From the NCBI GenBank assembly GCA_002425245.1, contig DILW01000109.1, forward strand, positions 1 through 58,932: 58,932 bases of DNA, written 5' to 3'. This stretch comes from Betaproteobacteria bacterium UBA5582 (GTDB lineage Bacteria; Pseudomonadota; Gammaproteobacteria; Burkholderiales; Rhodocyclaceae). Position numbers and translations under genes: made by a program. Of this stretch, positions 43,121 through 51,724 are shown piece by piece. Each line of letters opens with the position of its first letter. Position 1 is the first letter of the stretch. A model generated the notes under the pieces. It ran no database searches, had not been told where the DNA came from, and was given only the letters and a program-made list of their open reading frames with translations.

Positions 43121-43375
43121 TTAACCTGCGACCAGTTGGAACGGGTTGGCAAAGGCGAACATCATGGCGATACCGACGCCGATCAGGAAGGCGGCATCGA
43201 TCAGACCGGCCAGCAGGAACATCTTGGTCTGCAGGGCGTTCATCAGCTCCGGCTGGCGGGCCGATGCTTCAATGTACTTGCCGCCCATGAGGCCGATACC
43301 GATACAGGCACCGATGGCACCCAGACCAATGATCAGGCCGGCAGCCAGAGCAACAAAACCGAGAACGTGTTCCAT
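43121..43375 (-). CDS. atpE: ATP synthase subunit c
   Basis: The 84-residue proteolipid forms the rotor ring. Two membrane helices flank the polar loop with GGKYIEASARQPEL, and the ion-carrying carboxylate is Asp60 in LAGLIDAAFLIGVG. Nothing indicates a sodium motif, so proton coupling is assumed. Confidence 0.97.
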   Translation of the reverse strand: MEHVLGFVALAAGLIIGLGAIGACIGIGLMGGKYIEASARQPELMNALQTKMFLLAGLIDAAFLIGVGIAMMFAFANPFQLVAG

Positions 43376-43467
43376 GACAACTCCTTGCTAAGTTTAAGTA
43401 ATGAAAAGGTAAAGCGAAAACAGGGTTACTACGTTAAATCTGCTGGGTACTGCGTATTGTGTGCTAC

Positions 43468-44310
43468 TTAGTGCGCTTCGTGGGCCTGACCGACATAGAC
43501 CAGCGTCAGCATCATGAAGATGAAGGCCTGCAGCGTGATGATCAGGATGTGGAAGATGGCCCAGATCGAACCGGCGATGATGTGACCGACGAAACCGAAC
43601 ACCGTGGCGGTGCCGCCAAGCAGCGCGATCAGCATGAATACCAGCTCGCCAGCGTACATGTTGCCGAACAGTCGCATGCCGTGGGAAACGGTCTTGGCGA
43701 CGAATTCGATCATCTGCATGACGAAGTTCACCGGGTAGAGCAGCGGGTGGCTGCCGAACGGGGCGGTGAAGAGCTCGTGAATCCAGCCTCCCAGGCCCTT
43801 GATCTTGATGTTGTAGTAGAGGCAGACAAGCAGCACGCCGAGCGACATGCCGAGGGCGGCATTCAGGTCGGCGGTGGCGACCACGCGCTGGTAGTGGATG
43901 CCGAACATTTCGCCGATCTTCGGCAGCAGATCGACCGGCAGCAGGTCCATCGCGTTCATGAAGAAGATCCAGACGAAGACCGTCAGTGCCAGCGGCGAGA
44001 CGAACTTGCGGGATTCTGCGCTGTGGATGATGCCCTTGGCCTGCTCGGAAACCATGTCGACCAGAATTTCGACGGCAGCCTGGAAACGGCCCGGGACGCC
44101 GGAGGTCGCCTTGCGGGCGGCCAGCCAGAGGACGAAGACGGTGGCCAGGCCAAGCACGATGGAATAGAACATCGTGTCGATATTGATCACGGACCAGTCA
44201 ATCACGGACTTCTGTGCGTGACCGGTGGAGTTCAGGTGGGTCAAGTGGTGGACGATGTACTCGCCAGATGTCGGTGCTGCGCTACCTGCGGCCATGTTCA
44301 TTTCTTCCAA
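43468..44310 (-). CDS. atpB: ATP synthase subunit a
   Basis: The 280-residue Fo channel subunit has several membrane helices, the FVWIFFMNAMDLLPVDLLP segment and the conserved Arg helix in HGMRLFGNMYAGELVFMLIALLGG. It overlaps the end of atpI by 13 bp and is followed by atpE after 92 bp. Confidence 0.97.
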   Translation of the reverse strand: MEEMNMAAGSAAPTSGEYIVHHLTHLNSTGHAQKSVIDWSVINIDTMFYSIVLGLATVFVLWLAARKATSGVPGRFQAAVEILVDMVSEQAKGIIHSAESRKFVSPLALTVFVWIFFMNAMDLLPVDLLPKIGEMFGIHYQRVVATADLNAALGMSLGVLLVCLYYNIKIKGLGGWIHELFTAPFGSHPLLYPVNFVMQMIEFVAKTVSHGMRLFGNMYAGELVFMLIALLGGTATVFGFVGHIIAGSIWAIFHILIITLQAFIFMMLTLVYVGQAHEAH

Positions 44311-44648
44311 AAGGCTAAAAAACCAGCATGCAAGACAATCGCCAGGCCAATCAGCAAGCTCGGCCAGTGCATCGCGGGATACCCCTTGATGGCGATTGCC
44401 AGAATTCCGATGGTGGCCGCAATCTTGAGGAACTCACCGATGAAGAAATTCGCCGCATAGGATGCGCCCGGGCGATTTTTCAACATCGTCAACCGGACGG
44501 CAAAGAAAAGGTTGGGCAATATCGCGGCCAATGCCGCAAACCCAACCGAAACGAGCCCCCGCGTTCCCACGATTGCACCGGCCACGATTGCAGTTATCAG
44601 TGCGGCACCAAGTTGTAGGTAGATCGCTTTCAACATGGTGCCATGCAT
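44298..44648 (-). CDS. atpI: ATP synthase subunit I (AtpI)
   Basis: AtpI assists assembly of the c ring and heads the operon. From ATG 44648 it is 116 residues, with four hydrophobic segments (LQLGAALITAIVAGAIVG, LVSVGFAALAAILPNLFFAV, FLKIAATIGILAIAI, WPSLLIGLAIVLHAGFLAFW). ATG 44636 is an alternative start. An upstream TTG at 44708 is rejected because it is the -35 hexamer of the operon promoter. It overlaps atpB by 13 bp. Confidence 0.85.
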   Translation of the reverse strand: MHGTMLKAIYLQLGAALITAIVAGAIVGTRGLVSVGFAALAAILPNLFFAVRLTMLKNRPGASYAANFFIGEFLKIAATIGILAIAIKGYPAMHWPSLLIGLAIVLHAGFLAFWKK

Positions 44649-44678
44649 TCGTTGACCGGCTGTGCCACACAGACCTAA

Positions 44679-44708
44679 ATGATACAAGACTTCAAAATTT
44701 ACCGTCAA
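44679..44708 (-). promoter_or_regulatory. ATP synthase operon promoter
   Basis: On the minus strand TTGACG (44708-44703), an 18-bp spacer and TATCAT (44684-44679) form a good sigma-70 promoter. Transcription would start near 44672, about 24 bp before the atpI ATG. Confidence 0.72.
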
Positions 44709-44718
44709 TGAAAATTAA

Positions 44719-44751
44719 GGGTTTACCGCAATGCAACATCGTCGCAAACCC
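44719..44751 (-). terminator. Weak inverted repeat after parB
   Basis: GGGTTT and AAACCC flank a 21-nt loop just after the parB stop, followed on the minus strand by TTAATTTTCATT. It could end the mnmG-rsmG-parAB transcript, but the stem is short. Confidence 0.25.
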
Positions 44752-44753
44752 GC

Positions 44754-45605
44754 TTAGCGAAGCCGTCCGAGGATGCCTTCGAGTTGGTCGAGATCACCGA
44801 ACTCGATGGTGATTTTGCCGGCACCCTTGCGGTTGCTGCGAATGGCGACGTTGGCACCCACCGCGTCGGAAATTTCTTCCTGCAAACGGAGCAGGTCACG
44901 ATCGATCTGAGGTGCGGCAGTCTGCTTCGGCGGATTGACGATCTGCTGGACCAGACGCTCGGCTTCGCGCACCGACAGACCCTTCTGGACGATGCGCTGA
45001 GCGACCGCGACCTGTTGGGCGCCAGGCAGTGGCAGCAGGGCGCGGGCGTGGCCCATGTCGAGTTTGCCGCTCATCAGCAGTTCCTGGACCGGCGGCGCCA
45101 GTTGAAGCAGGCGCAGCAGGTTGGAGGCGGCCGGGCGCGAACGGCCGACAGCGTCGGCAGCCTGCTGGTGGGTCAGGCCGAACTCGTCGATCAGGCGCTG
45201 CAAGCCCTGGGCTTCCTCGAGCGGATTGAGGTTTTCGCGCTGGATGTTCTCGATCAGCGCCATCGCCAGCGCCTGTTCGTCGGGAATGCCGCGCACCAGC
45301 ACCGGCACTTCGCTCAGGCCGGCCTGCTGGGCGGCGCGCCAACGGCGTTCGCCGGCAACGATTTCATAGCGTTCGGCGCCCGGCGTCTTGTCGACGGCGC
45401 GCACCAGGATCGGCTGCATCACGCCCTGGGCCTTGATCGAGCTGGCCAGTTCGGCCAGCGATTCCGGGTCCATGTGGGTACGCGGCTGGTATTTGCCGGG
45501 CTTCAGACGGTCGACCGGCAGGTTGCGCAGTTCGTCGTCGGCCTTGGCATCGCTGCCGGCGAGGAGCGCGTCGAGACCGCGGCCCAACCCTTTGAATTTG
45601 CTCAT
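44754..45605 (-). CDS. parB: Chromosome partitioning protein ParB
   Basis: ParB binds parS, loads as a CTP-dependent clamp and spreads along DNA to guide origin segregation. The 283-residue protein has the CTPase motif GERRWRAA (85-92), the ENIQRENLNPLEEAQG box (from ~117) and HTH DEFGLTHQQAADAVGRSRPAASNLLRLLQL-type sequence, then a C-terminal dimerisation domain. It overlaps parA by 4 bp. Three parS sites lie 20-41 kb to its left in this window. Confidence 0.97.
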   Translation of the reverse strand: MSKFKGLGRGLDALLAGSDAKADDELRNLPVDRLKPGKYQPRTHMDPESLAELASSIKAQGVMQPILVRAVDKTPGAERYEIVAGERRWRAAQQAGLSEVPVLVRGIPDEQALAMALIENIQRENLNPLEEAQGLQRLIDEFGLTHQQAADAVGRSRPAASNLLRLLQLAPPVQELLMSGKLDMGHARALLPLPGAQQVAVAQRIVQKGLSVREAERLVQQIVNPPKQTAAPQIDRDLLRLQEEISDAVGANVAIRSNRKGAGKITIEFGDLDQLEGILGRLR

Positions 45606-46363
45606 TTGGCGGTCCTTTCAAGAATTTCCTGGGCGAGCGCGCTGTAGGCCTGCGCACCCTTCGAGTTTTTATCAAAGGCGATGACCGGCTTGCCGTACGA
45701 TGGTGCTTCGGCCAGACGCACGTTACGCGGCACGATGGTCTTGTAGACCTTGTCGCCGAAGTGGCTTTCAAGTTCGTTGGAGACCTGCTGGGTGAGTGTG
45801 CTCTGGCTGTTGTACATGGTGCGCAGCAGGCCCTCGATTTCAAGTCGGGAATTGAGGTGGTGGCGCACCTTGCGCAGCGTCTCGACGAGATCGGACAGCC
45901 CTTCAAGCGCGTAGTACTCGCACTGCATCGGGATCAGTACCGAATCGGCGGCGACCAGCGCATTGACGGTCAGCATGTTGAGTGCGGGCGGGCAGTCGAT
46001 GAGGACGAAATCGTACTCGTCGTGGTTCTGCGCGAGCGCTTCCTTGAGTCGGTATTCGCGGCGGTCGAGTTCGATCAACTCGACTTCGGCGCCGGCCAGT
46101 TCGCGGTTGGCCGGCAGCACGTCGAACCCGAACTCGGTCTTGATGCAGACCTCGACCAGGGATGCGGCGCCGATCAGCAGCTGATAGACGGTCGGCAGCG
46201 CTTCCTTCTTGGTGATGCCGGCGCCGGTGGTCGCGTTGCCCTGTGGGTCCATGTCGATCAGCAGCACGCGCCGGCCTTCGGCGCCGAGCGATGCGGCAAG
46301 ATTGACGGCGGTGGTCGTCTTGCCGACGCCGCCCTTCTGGTTGGTGATGGCGAGTACTTTCAT
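45602..46363 (-). CDS. parA: Chromosome partitioning ATPase ParA (Soj)
   Basis: The 253-residue deviant-Walker ATPase has KGGVGKTT (10-17), LLIDMDPQGNATTG and FVLIDCPPALNMLTVNAL. It forms gradients on the nucleoid that pull ParB-parS complexes. The short N-terminus marks it as the chromosomal type. It overlaps rsmG and parB by 4 bp each, giving strict translational coupling. Confidence 0.97.
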   Translation of the reverse strand: MKVLAITNQKGGVGKTTTAVNLAASLGAEGRRVLLIDMDPQGNATTGAGITKKEALPTVYQLLIGAASLVEVCIKTEFGFDVLPANRELAGAEVELIELDRREYRLKEALAQNHDEYDFVLIDCPPALNMLTVNALVAADSVLIPMQCEYYALEGLSDLVETLRKVRHHLNSRLEIEGLLRTMYNSQSTLTQQVSNELESHFGDKVYKTIVPRNVRLAEAPSYGKPVIAFDKNSKGAQAYSALAQEILERTAK

Positions 46364-46977
46364 TGGCCCGCTTTCAGGATGATCAGGTGTCTTTCGGCGT
46401 CCAGCCCGGGCACGGACAGGGGAACGATGCGGTCGACGACAACGTCGGCCGGCAAGGCGGCGATTTCCGCGTCGGGGCGCACGCCCTTCATCGCCAGCCA
46501 GCGCCCGCCGGGGGCGAGCAGGTGGCGGGTGAGCTCGACGAAAAGCTTGAGTTCGGCAAAGGCGCGCGAACTGATCTGCGCGTACTGGCTGGTGAGTTCT
46601 TCGACCCGGGCGTGATCGACGGCGACGTTCTTGAGGTCGAGCTGGATCGCCGCCTGCTGCAGGAAGGTCGCCTTTTTCTGTACGGTATCGACCATGCGCA
46701 CCGATAGATGCGGGCGGGCGATCGCCAGCGGGATACCGGGCAGGCCGCCGCCGGAACCGACGTCGAGTAGCGCGCCGTCATCGACGTAGGGCAGGATGGC
46801 CAGCGAGTCGAGCAGGTGGTGTGAGATGGCTTGTTCCGGATCGCGCAGTGCCGTCAGGTTGTAAGTCTTGTTCCACTTCAGGAGCAGGTCGCGGAAGGCG
46901 AGCAGTTGCTCCTGCACCTCCTCGGGCAGGTCGAGACCCAGTTCGCCCAGGCCGCTGGCAAGGGTGATCGTGCTCAT
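46360..46977 (-). CDS. rsmG: 16S rRNA (guanine527-N7)-methyltransferase RsmG
   Basis: RsmG methylates G527 of 16S rRNA, and its loss gives low-level streptomycin resistance. The 205-residue protein has KWNKTYNLTALRDPEQAISHHLLDSLAI, the SAM site LLDVGSGGGLPGIPLAIARP and the ISSRAFAELKLFVELTRHLL block. It overlaps mnmG and parA by 4 bp each. Confidence 0.97.
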   Translation of the reverse strand: MSTITLASGLGELGLDLPEEVQEQLLAFRDLLLKWNKTYNLTALRDPEQAISHHLLDSLAILPYVDDGALLDVGSGGGLPGIPLAIARPHLSVRMVDTVQKKATFLQQAAIQLDLKNVAVDHARVEELTSQYAQISSRAFAELKLFVELTRHLLAPGGRWLAMKGVRPDAEIAALPADVVVDRIVPLSVPGLDAERHLIILKAGQ

Positions 46978-48860
46978 GCCGCCTGCGACAGGTTGTGGCG
47001 TTTCAGATGGATCAGCAGCAGCGAGATTGCTGCCGGCGTGATGCCCTGGATGCGCGAAGCCTGGCCGATGGTTTGCGGCTGATGCTGCCTGAGTTTTTGC
47101 TTCACTTCGTTGGACAGACCAGCCACTGTTGAATAATCGAGATCGGCTGGCAGCAGGGTGTTCTCGTAGCTGGCCGATTTGGCGACTTCCTCGGCCTGGC
47201 GGTCGATGTAGCCCTGGTACTTGGCGGAAATCTCAAGTTGTTCGACGACCTGCGGGTCGCTCTGGCCTTCGCCTGCCCCGGGCAGGGTCAACAGGCTGGC
47301 GTAGGAGACTTCCGGGCGTCGCAGCAGGTCGAACAGCTTGTATTCATGCTCGATGGCCTTGCCGAGTACACGGATGCAGTCTTCGGCAGGAACGATTTTC
47401 GGATTGATCCAGGTCGCCTTCAGACGCTCCTGTTCGGCGGCGATCGCATCGCGTTTGCGACAGAAGGCATCCCAACGGGCGTCGTCAACCAGGCCGAGCG
47501 CCCTGCCCTGTTCAGTCAGGCGAAGGTCGGCGTTGTCTTCGCGCAGGGAGAGGCGGTATTCGGCGCGGCTGGTGAACATCCGGTAGGGGTCCGAGACCCC
47601 GCGCGTGATCAGGTCGTCGACCAGAACACCGAGATAGGCCTCGTTACGCTTCGGGCACCAGCCGTCGCGGCCCTTGACGTAATTCACTGCATTGATGCCG
47701 GCCAGCAGGCCCTGCGCCGCTGCTTCCTCGTAGCCGGTGGTGCCGTTGATCTGGCCGGCGAAGAAGAGGCCGTTGATGGCCTTGGTCTCGAGCGTGTCCT
47801 TGAGGCCGCGCGGGTCGTAGAAGTCGTATTCGATGGCGTAGCCGGGACGCAGGATGTGCACGTTCTCCATGCCGCGGATCGAGCGCACCAGCGCCAGCTG
47901 GATGTCGAAGGGCAGGCTGGTGGACACGCCGTTCGGGTAGATCTCGTGCGTGCTCAGGCCTTCCGGCTCAAGGAAAACGTTGTGCTGGGTCTTGTCGGCG
48001 AAACGGTGGATCTTGTCCTCGATCGACGGACAGTAACGGGGGCCGACGCCTTCGATGACGCCAGTGTACATCGGCGAACGGTCCAGCCCGCTGCGGATGA
48101 TCTCGTGCGTGCGCTCGTTGGTCTCGGTGATCCAGCACGGCAATTGGCGCGGGTGCTGCGCCGCGTTGCCGAGGAAGGAAAACACCGGCAGCGGATCGTC
48201 CGAGTGCTGCTCCTCCATCACCGAGAAGTCGATGGTCTTGCCGTCCAGGCGCGGCGGCGTGCCGGTCTTCAGCCGGCCTTGCGGCAGCTTCAGTTCCTTC
48301 AGACGCGCGGCCAGCGACACCGACGGCGGATCGCCCATGCGCCCGCCGGTGTAGTTCTCCAGCCCGACGTGAATCTTGCCGTTGAGGAAGGTGCCGGCGG
48401 TAAGCACGACGGCCTCGGCCAGGAAACGGATGCCCAGTTGCGTCACCGCACCGCAGACCTTGTCACCCTCGACGATCAGGTCGTCGCAGGCCTGGGCGAA
48501 AATGGTCAGGTTGTGCTGGTTTTCCAGGCGGCCACGGATTGCCTGCTTGTACAGCACACGGTCGGCCTGGGCGCGGGTGGCGCGCACCGCCGGGCCCTTG
48601 GAGGCATTGAGGATGCGGAACTGGATGCCAGCTTCGTCGGTCGCTGCCGCCATTGCCCCGCCCAGTGCGTCGACCTCACGCACCAGATGGCCCTTGCCGA
48701 TGCCTCCGATCGACGGATTGCAGCTCATCGCCCCGAGCGTATCGAGGTTGTGCGTCAGCAGCAGCGTGCTCGCCCCCGCCCGTGCTGCAGCCAGCGCGGC
48801 TTCGGTGCCGGCATGGCCGCCGCCAACGACGATGACATCGAATCGGGTGGGATAAAGCAT
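46974..48860 (-). CDS. mnmG: tRNA uridine-5-carboxymethylaminomethyl modification enzyme MnmG (GidA)
   Basis: With MnmE, MnmG modifies U34 of several tRNAs. The 628-residue flavoprotein has the FAD site VVGGGHAGTEAALAAARAGA, CNPSIGGIGKGHLVREVDALGG, and the family block GLKDTLETKAINGLFFAGQINGTTGYEEAAAQGL. It leads an operon with rsmG, parA and parB, the usual origin-proximal arrangement. Confidence 0.98.
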   Translation of the reverse strand: MLYPTRFDVIVVGGGHAGTEAALAAARAGASTLLLTHNLDTLGAMSCNPSIGGIGKGHLVREVDALGGAMAAATDEAGIQFRILNASKGPAVRATRAQADRVLYKQAIRGRLENQHNLTIFAQACDDLIVEGDKVCGAVTQLGIRFLAEAVVLTAGTFLNGKIHVGLENYTGGRMGDPPSVSLAARLKELKLPQGRLKTGTPPRLDGKTIDFSVMEEQHSDDPLPVFSFLGNAAQHPRQLPCWITETNERTHEIIRSGLDRSPMYTGVIEGVGPRYCPSIEDKIHRFADKTQHNVFLEPEGLSTHEIYPNGVSTSLPFDIQLALVRSIRGMENVHILRPGYAIEYDFYDPRGLKDTLETKAINGLFFAGQINGTTGYEEAAAQGLLAGINAVNYVKGRDGWCPKRNEAYLGVLVDDLITRGVSDPYRMFTSRAEYRLSLREDNADLRLTEQGRALGLVDDARWDAFCRKRDAIAAEQERLKATWINPKIVPAEDCIRVLGKAIEHEYKLFDLLRRPEVSYASLLTLPGAGEGQSDPQVVEQLEISAKYQGYIDRQAEEVAKSASYENTLLPADLDYSTVAGLSNEVKQKLRQHQPQTIGQASRIQGITPAAISLLLIHLKRHNLSQAA

Positions 48861-48976
48861 GGATTCTCGAATGTTGCGGCGCAGTAAGGACCGGCGATTT
48901 TACGTCAGCTTGCTGAAAAATCACAGGCTTAGGCATCCATGGGGCGCGCAGGGCCGGTCCGTTCTTGCCCTGCCGG

Positions 48977-50710
48977 ATGTTCTCAAGTAATTTCCCGCTG
49001 ATGAACACACCAGCCGGCAAAAGCCACGGCGCATTGGACGATGAGGAAATCCTCCTCGCCCTGCAGCAGTCGCTCTCCAAAAAACGCGTCCTGATCGTAG
49101 ACCGGCATTCGCCGGCGCGCGATTCGTTGCGCCTGATGCTGGCCAGCCTCGGTGTCACGATGGTTCATGGCGCCGGCAGCTCGGCCGAAGTGATTCGTCA
49201 GGTCAGCGCCAACCGCTTTGACATCATCCTCTCCGATTTTGTGCTTGACGATGGGCGTGACGGCCAGCAGTTGCTTGAGGAACTGCGCCATGCCCACCTT
49301 ATTCCGCTGGGCACGGTATACATGATCATCACCAGCGAGCGAACCTACACCAACGTCGTCGCGCTCGCCGAGCTGGCGCCGGACGAGTACCTGATCAAGC
49401 CGTTCACCGGCGACCAGTTGCAGGCCAGACTGCTCCGGGCCATTTACAGAAAACACGTCCTGCGCAGGATTTACGAGCGGATCGAACGGGGCGAACTACA
49501 TGAGGCAATTGCCGCCTGCGACCGGGTGATTGCGCAGCAACCGACCTACCAGTACGACGCGCTGCGTTTCAAGGGGGAACTGCTTCACCAGCTCGGGCTG
49601 ACCGCTGAAGCCGAAGCGGTCTATCGGCGGGTGCTGGAAGGGCGCGTCGTGCCCTGGGCCAAGATGGGTCTGGCCATCGCCCTGCGCGACCGCAACGCGC
49701 TTGGCGAAGCAGAACAGCTGGCCGAGCAGGTGCTGCTTGAAGCACCGGCATACCTTTCCGCTTACGATTTCCTGGCTTCCGTGCACGAAGCCCAGGGGCG
49801 GCTACGCGAAGCGCAGGGCGTCCTGCAGCGGGCAGCCGACGTTTCCCCCCACAACACCGTCCGTCAACGTCTGGTTGGCGACGTCGCCGCCCGCAACAAG
49901 GATCTGCTGGCGGCGGAGAAGGCCTACAGCAAGGTGATCGCTCGCAGCAAGGGATCGACTTTGCGCACCGTGGACGATTTCGCCAATCTCTCCCGCGTGC
50001 TGGTCGAACGCGGCGACGTCGATGCGTCACGCCGGGTGGCGGCGGACATGAAACGCGAGCTGCGCGGCGACAAGCAGGCAGAGCTGGCGGCGCTGGTCAG
50101 CGAGAGCCTCTGCCTGAAGGCCGAGGGGGCCACCGACAAGGCCCGGCAACTGGTCGAACAGGCCTTGTCCTTGCAGCAGCAAGTCGAAGCCGAGAACCAG
50201 GAGAAGGGGCGAACGGTTTCACAACGCTTGTCCATCGATCTGGCCCATGTCTGTTACGCTACCGGCAAACAGGAGGCGGCAGAAAAACTCATGCGCCAGG
50301 TCGCTGCCGAAAACAACGAAGACAACCACCTGATCGATCACATCAACGATGTGTTCGCCAAGACCGGCTATTCGGAGGCCGGTAAGGCATTGCTTGATGA
50401 GGTTGGCCAGGAAATCATCAACCTCAACAACAAGGGTGTGCTGGCGGCCCGTGCGGGCAATTTCGAGGAATCGGTCAGATTGCTGATGCAGGCCGCCGAT
50501 CAGGTGCCCAACCTGCAGTTTCTGGTCAATGCTGCCAAGGCCATTTTCACGCTGATGGACAAGAACGGCTGGAGTCCCTCGCTGGCTGATCGGGCACAGG
50601 ATTACCTGCAGCGGGCCCAGCGCAAGGACCGTAAAAGCCCCAAGGTGGCATCGGCGCGCCAGATGTATGTCACGGTCGCCAAAAAATACGGCATCGAGCC
50701 CGAGTTCTGA
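48977..50710 (+). CDS. Response-regulator receiver protein with TPR repeats
   Basis: This 577-residue protein has a receiver domain at ~36-150 (KRVLIVDRHSPARDSLRLML, phosphoacceptor Asp87 in IILSDFVLDD, Lys141 in YLIKPFTG). The second acidic residue of the usual DD pair is Arg43. The rest (~160-577) is a TPR superhelix (RFKGELLHQLGLTAEAEAVYRRVLEGR, AYDFLASVHEAQGRLREAQGVLQRA and others). No DNA-binding or enzymatic output is present, so it likely acts by protein-protein contact. The start may be 48977 or 49001; neither has a clear ribosome site. It diverges from mnmG. Confidence 0.85.
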   Translation: MFSSNFPLMNTPAGKSHGALDDEEILLALQQSLSKKRVLIVDRHSPARDSLRLMLASLGVTMVHGAGSSAEVIRQVSANRFDIILSDFVLDDGRDGQQLLEELRHAHLIPLGTVYMIITSERTYTNVVALAELAPDEYLIKPFTGDQLQARLLRAIYRKHVLRRIYERIERGELHEAIAACDRVIAQQPTYQYDALRFKGELLHQLGLTAEAEAVYRRVLEGRVVPWAKMGLAIALRDRNALGEAEQLAEQVLLEAPAYLSAYDFLASVHEAQGRLREAQGVLQRAADVSPHNTVRQRLVGDVAARNKDLLAAEKAYSKVIARSKGSTLRTVDDFANLSRVLVERGDVDASRRVAADMKRELRGDKQAELAALVSESLCLKAEGATDKARQLVEQALSLQQQVEAENQEKGRTVSQRLSIDLAHVCYATGKQEAAEKLMRQVAAENNEDNHLIDHINDVFAKTGYSEAGKALLDEVGQEIINLNNKGVLAARAGNFEESVRLLMQAADQVPNLQFLVNAAKAIFTLMDKNGWSPSLADRAQDYLQRAQRKDRKSPKVASARQMYVTVAKKYGIEPEF

Positions 50711-50770
50711 GCGCTGGCTTGGACCGGCCGACGTGATAAAGTCGCCCTTTTTCGATCCTGGGTCCCTGCC

Positions 50771-51367
50771 ATGTTTTCTGGAATTGTCGCGGCGGTTGGC
50801 CGCATCACCCAACTTACCCCGCGTGAAGTGGGTTACCGGCTGACGGTCGAGGCCGGCAAACTGAACATCGACGACGTCAGCCTGGGCGATTCGATTGCCC
50901 ACAACGGTGTCTGTCTCACCGTCGTCGGCAAGACTGACACGGCATTCCAGGTCGATGTGTCGCCGGAAACCCTGTCGTGCACCGTCGGGCTCGACGCACC
51001 CGGCCCGGTCAACCTGGAAAAGGCCCTGCGCCTCAACGACGTGATCGGCGGCCATCTGGTCTCGGGCCATGTTGACGGTGTCGGCGAGGTGTTGCGCTTC
51101 GACCCCGTCGGCGACAACCGCCTCCTGGAAATTCGTGCACCGAAGGAAATCGCCAGGTTCATCGCGCGCAAGGGCTCGATCGTGGTCGACGGCACCAGCC
51201 TGACGACCAATGAAGTCAAGGGCACCGACTTCACCATCAACCTGATCCCGCACACCCTGGAAAACACCACGCTCAACCGCCTGCAGCCCGGCAGCAAGGT
51301 CAACCTCGAAGTCGATCTCATCGCCCGCTACTGCGAGCGCCTGCTGGCTGCCGAGCGCGAGGCCTGA
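50771..51367 (+). CDS. ribE: Riboflavin synthase alpha subunit
   Basis: Riboflavin synthase dismutates two 6,7-dimethyl-8-ribityllumazine molecules to riboflavin. The 198-residue protein has two lumazine-binding repeats: MFSGIVAAVGRI with SIAHNGVCLTVV, then GGHLVSGHVDGVGEV with SIVVDGTSLTTNEV. It stands apart from other rib genes here. No FMN riboswitch is visible in the 60-bp leader. ssrA follows it. Confidence 0.95.
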   Translation: MFSGIVAAVGRITQLTPREVGYRLTVEAGKLNIDDVSLGDSIAHNGVCLTVVGKTDTAFQVDVSPETLSCTVGLDAPGPVNLEKALRLNDVIGGHLVSGHVDGVGEVLRFDPVGDNRLLEIRAPKEIARFIARKGSIVVDGTSLTTNEVKGTDFTINLIPHTLENTTLNRLQPGSKVNLEVDLIARYCERLLAAEREA

Positions 51368-51383
51368 GCACCAGCCGACGAAC

Positions 51384-51401
51384 GGCGGTTGAAAAACCGC
51401 C
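51384..51401 (+). other. Hairpin between ribE and ssrA
   Basis: GGCGGTT, tetraloop GAAA, AACCGCC. It lies 16 bp after the ribE stop and overlaps the -35 of the ssrA promoter. No T tract follows, so as a ribE terminator it is atypical. Confidence 0.45.
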
Positions 51402-51417
51402 CCCCTGCCCCCATAAT
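51389..51417 (+). promoter_or_regulatory. ssrA sigma-70 promoter
   Basis: TTGAAA (51389-51394), 17 bp, CATAAT (51412-51417). Transcription would start near 51424, just before the tmRNA acceptor segment. Confidence 0.65.
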
Positions 51418-51423
51418 GATTTC

Positions 51424-51680
51424 CATGGTTGTAATTCCAGCAATCTGGAGGCGTTCTGGACAGGGGTTCGATTCCCCTCACCTCCACCCAAGGGCATTGT
51501 CGGCAGTGCGTTTGGATGGGGGTGTACTGGTTTCGACAGGGCGGGCAAAGGTGCGCAGGCAACTCGTCAGGCGATCGACGTTAATGAAGCAAATCCATAA
51601 TTGCCAACGATGAGCAATTCGCTATTGCCGCCTAAAAACGGATAGCCGGGGCCGCTAGCGCCTTGTTACCAAAGATAGCC
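51424..51680 (+). ncRNA. ssrA: tmRNA, circularly permuted two-piece gene
   Basis: tmRNA rescues stalled ribosomes and tags the nascent peptide. Gene order is permuted: the acceptor (3') segment comes first. It has a T arm AGGGG-TTCGATT-CCCCT at 51462-51478, acceptor strand CACCTCC at 51479-51485 and discriminator A51486. The coding (5') segment begins at 51518 with GGGGGTG, followed by TACTGGTTTCGACAGG. GGGGGTG and CACCTCC pair over seven positions, including G3.U70, the alanyl-tRNA synthetase identity pair. The bases after the discriminator read CCC, so CCA is not encoded exactly. The tag frame ANDEQFAIAA runs 51603-51632. Piece ends are estimated. Confidence 0.9.
51603..51635 (+). other. 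tmRNA tag reading frame
   Basis: GCC resume codon followed by codons for ANDEQFAIAA and TAA. It resembles the E. coli tag ANDENYALAA and ends in the Ala-Ala recognised by ClpXP-type proteases. Confidence 0.9.
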
Positions 51681-51682
51681 GG

Positions 51683-51703
51683 CGGGGACTTCGGTCCCCG
51701 TCG
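51683..51703 (+). terminator. Hairpin downstream of ssrA
   Basis: CGGGGAC, UUCG tetraloop, GTCCCCG at 51683-51700. The stem is very stable but the following TCGTCAATTC is a weak T tract. It probably ends or trims the ssrA transcript. Confidence 0.55.
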
Positions 51704-51724
51704 TCAATTCCGGATTCCCTCTTT

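Noticed and set aside
44649..44708. Upstream TTG start extending AtpI by 20 residues
   Set aside because: The TTG is part of the -35 hexamer TTGACG of the atp promoter, and the predicted transcript starts after it.
47238..48887. A 549-codon plus-strand open frame opposite mnmG
   Set aside because: Antisense shadow; MnmG is unambiguous on the minus strand.
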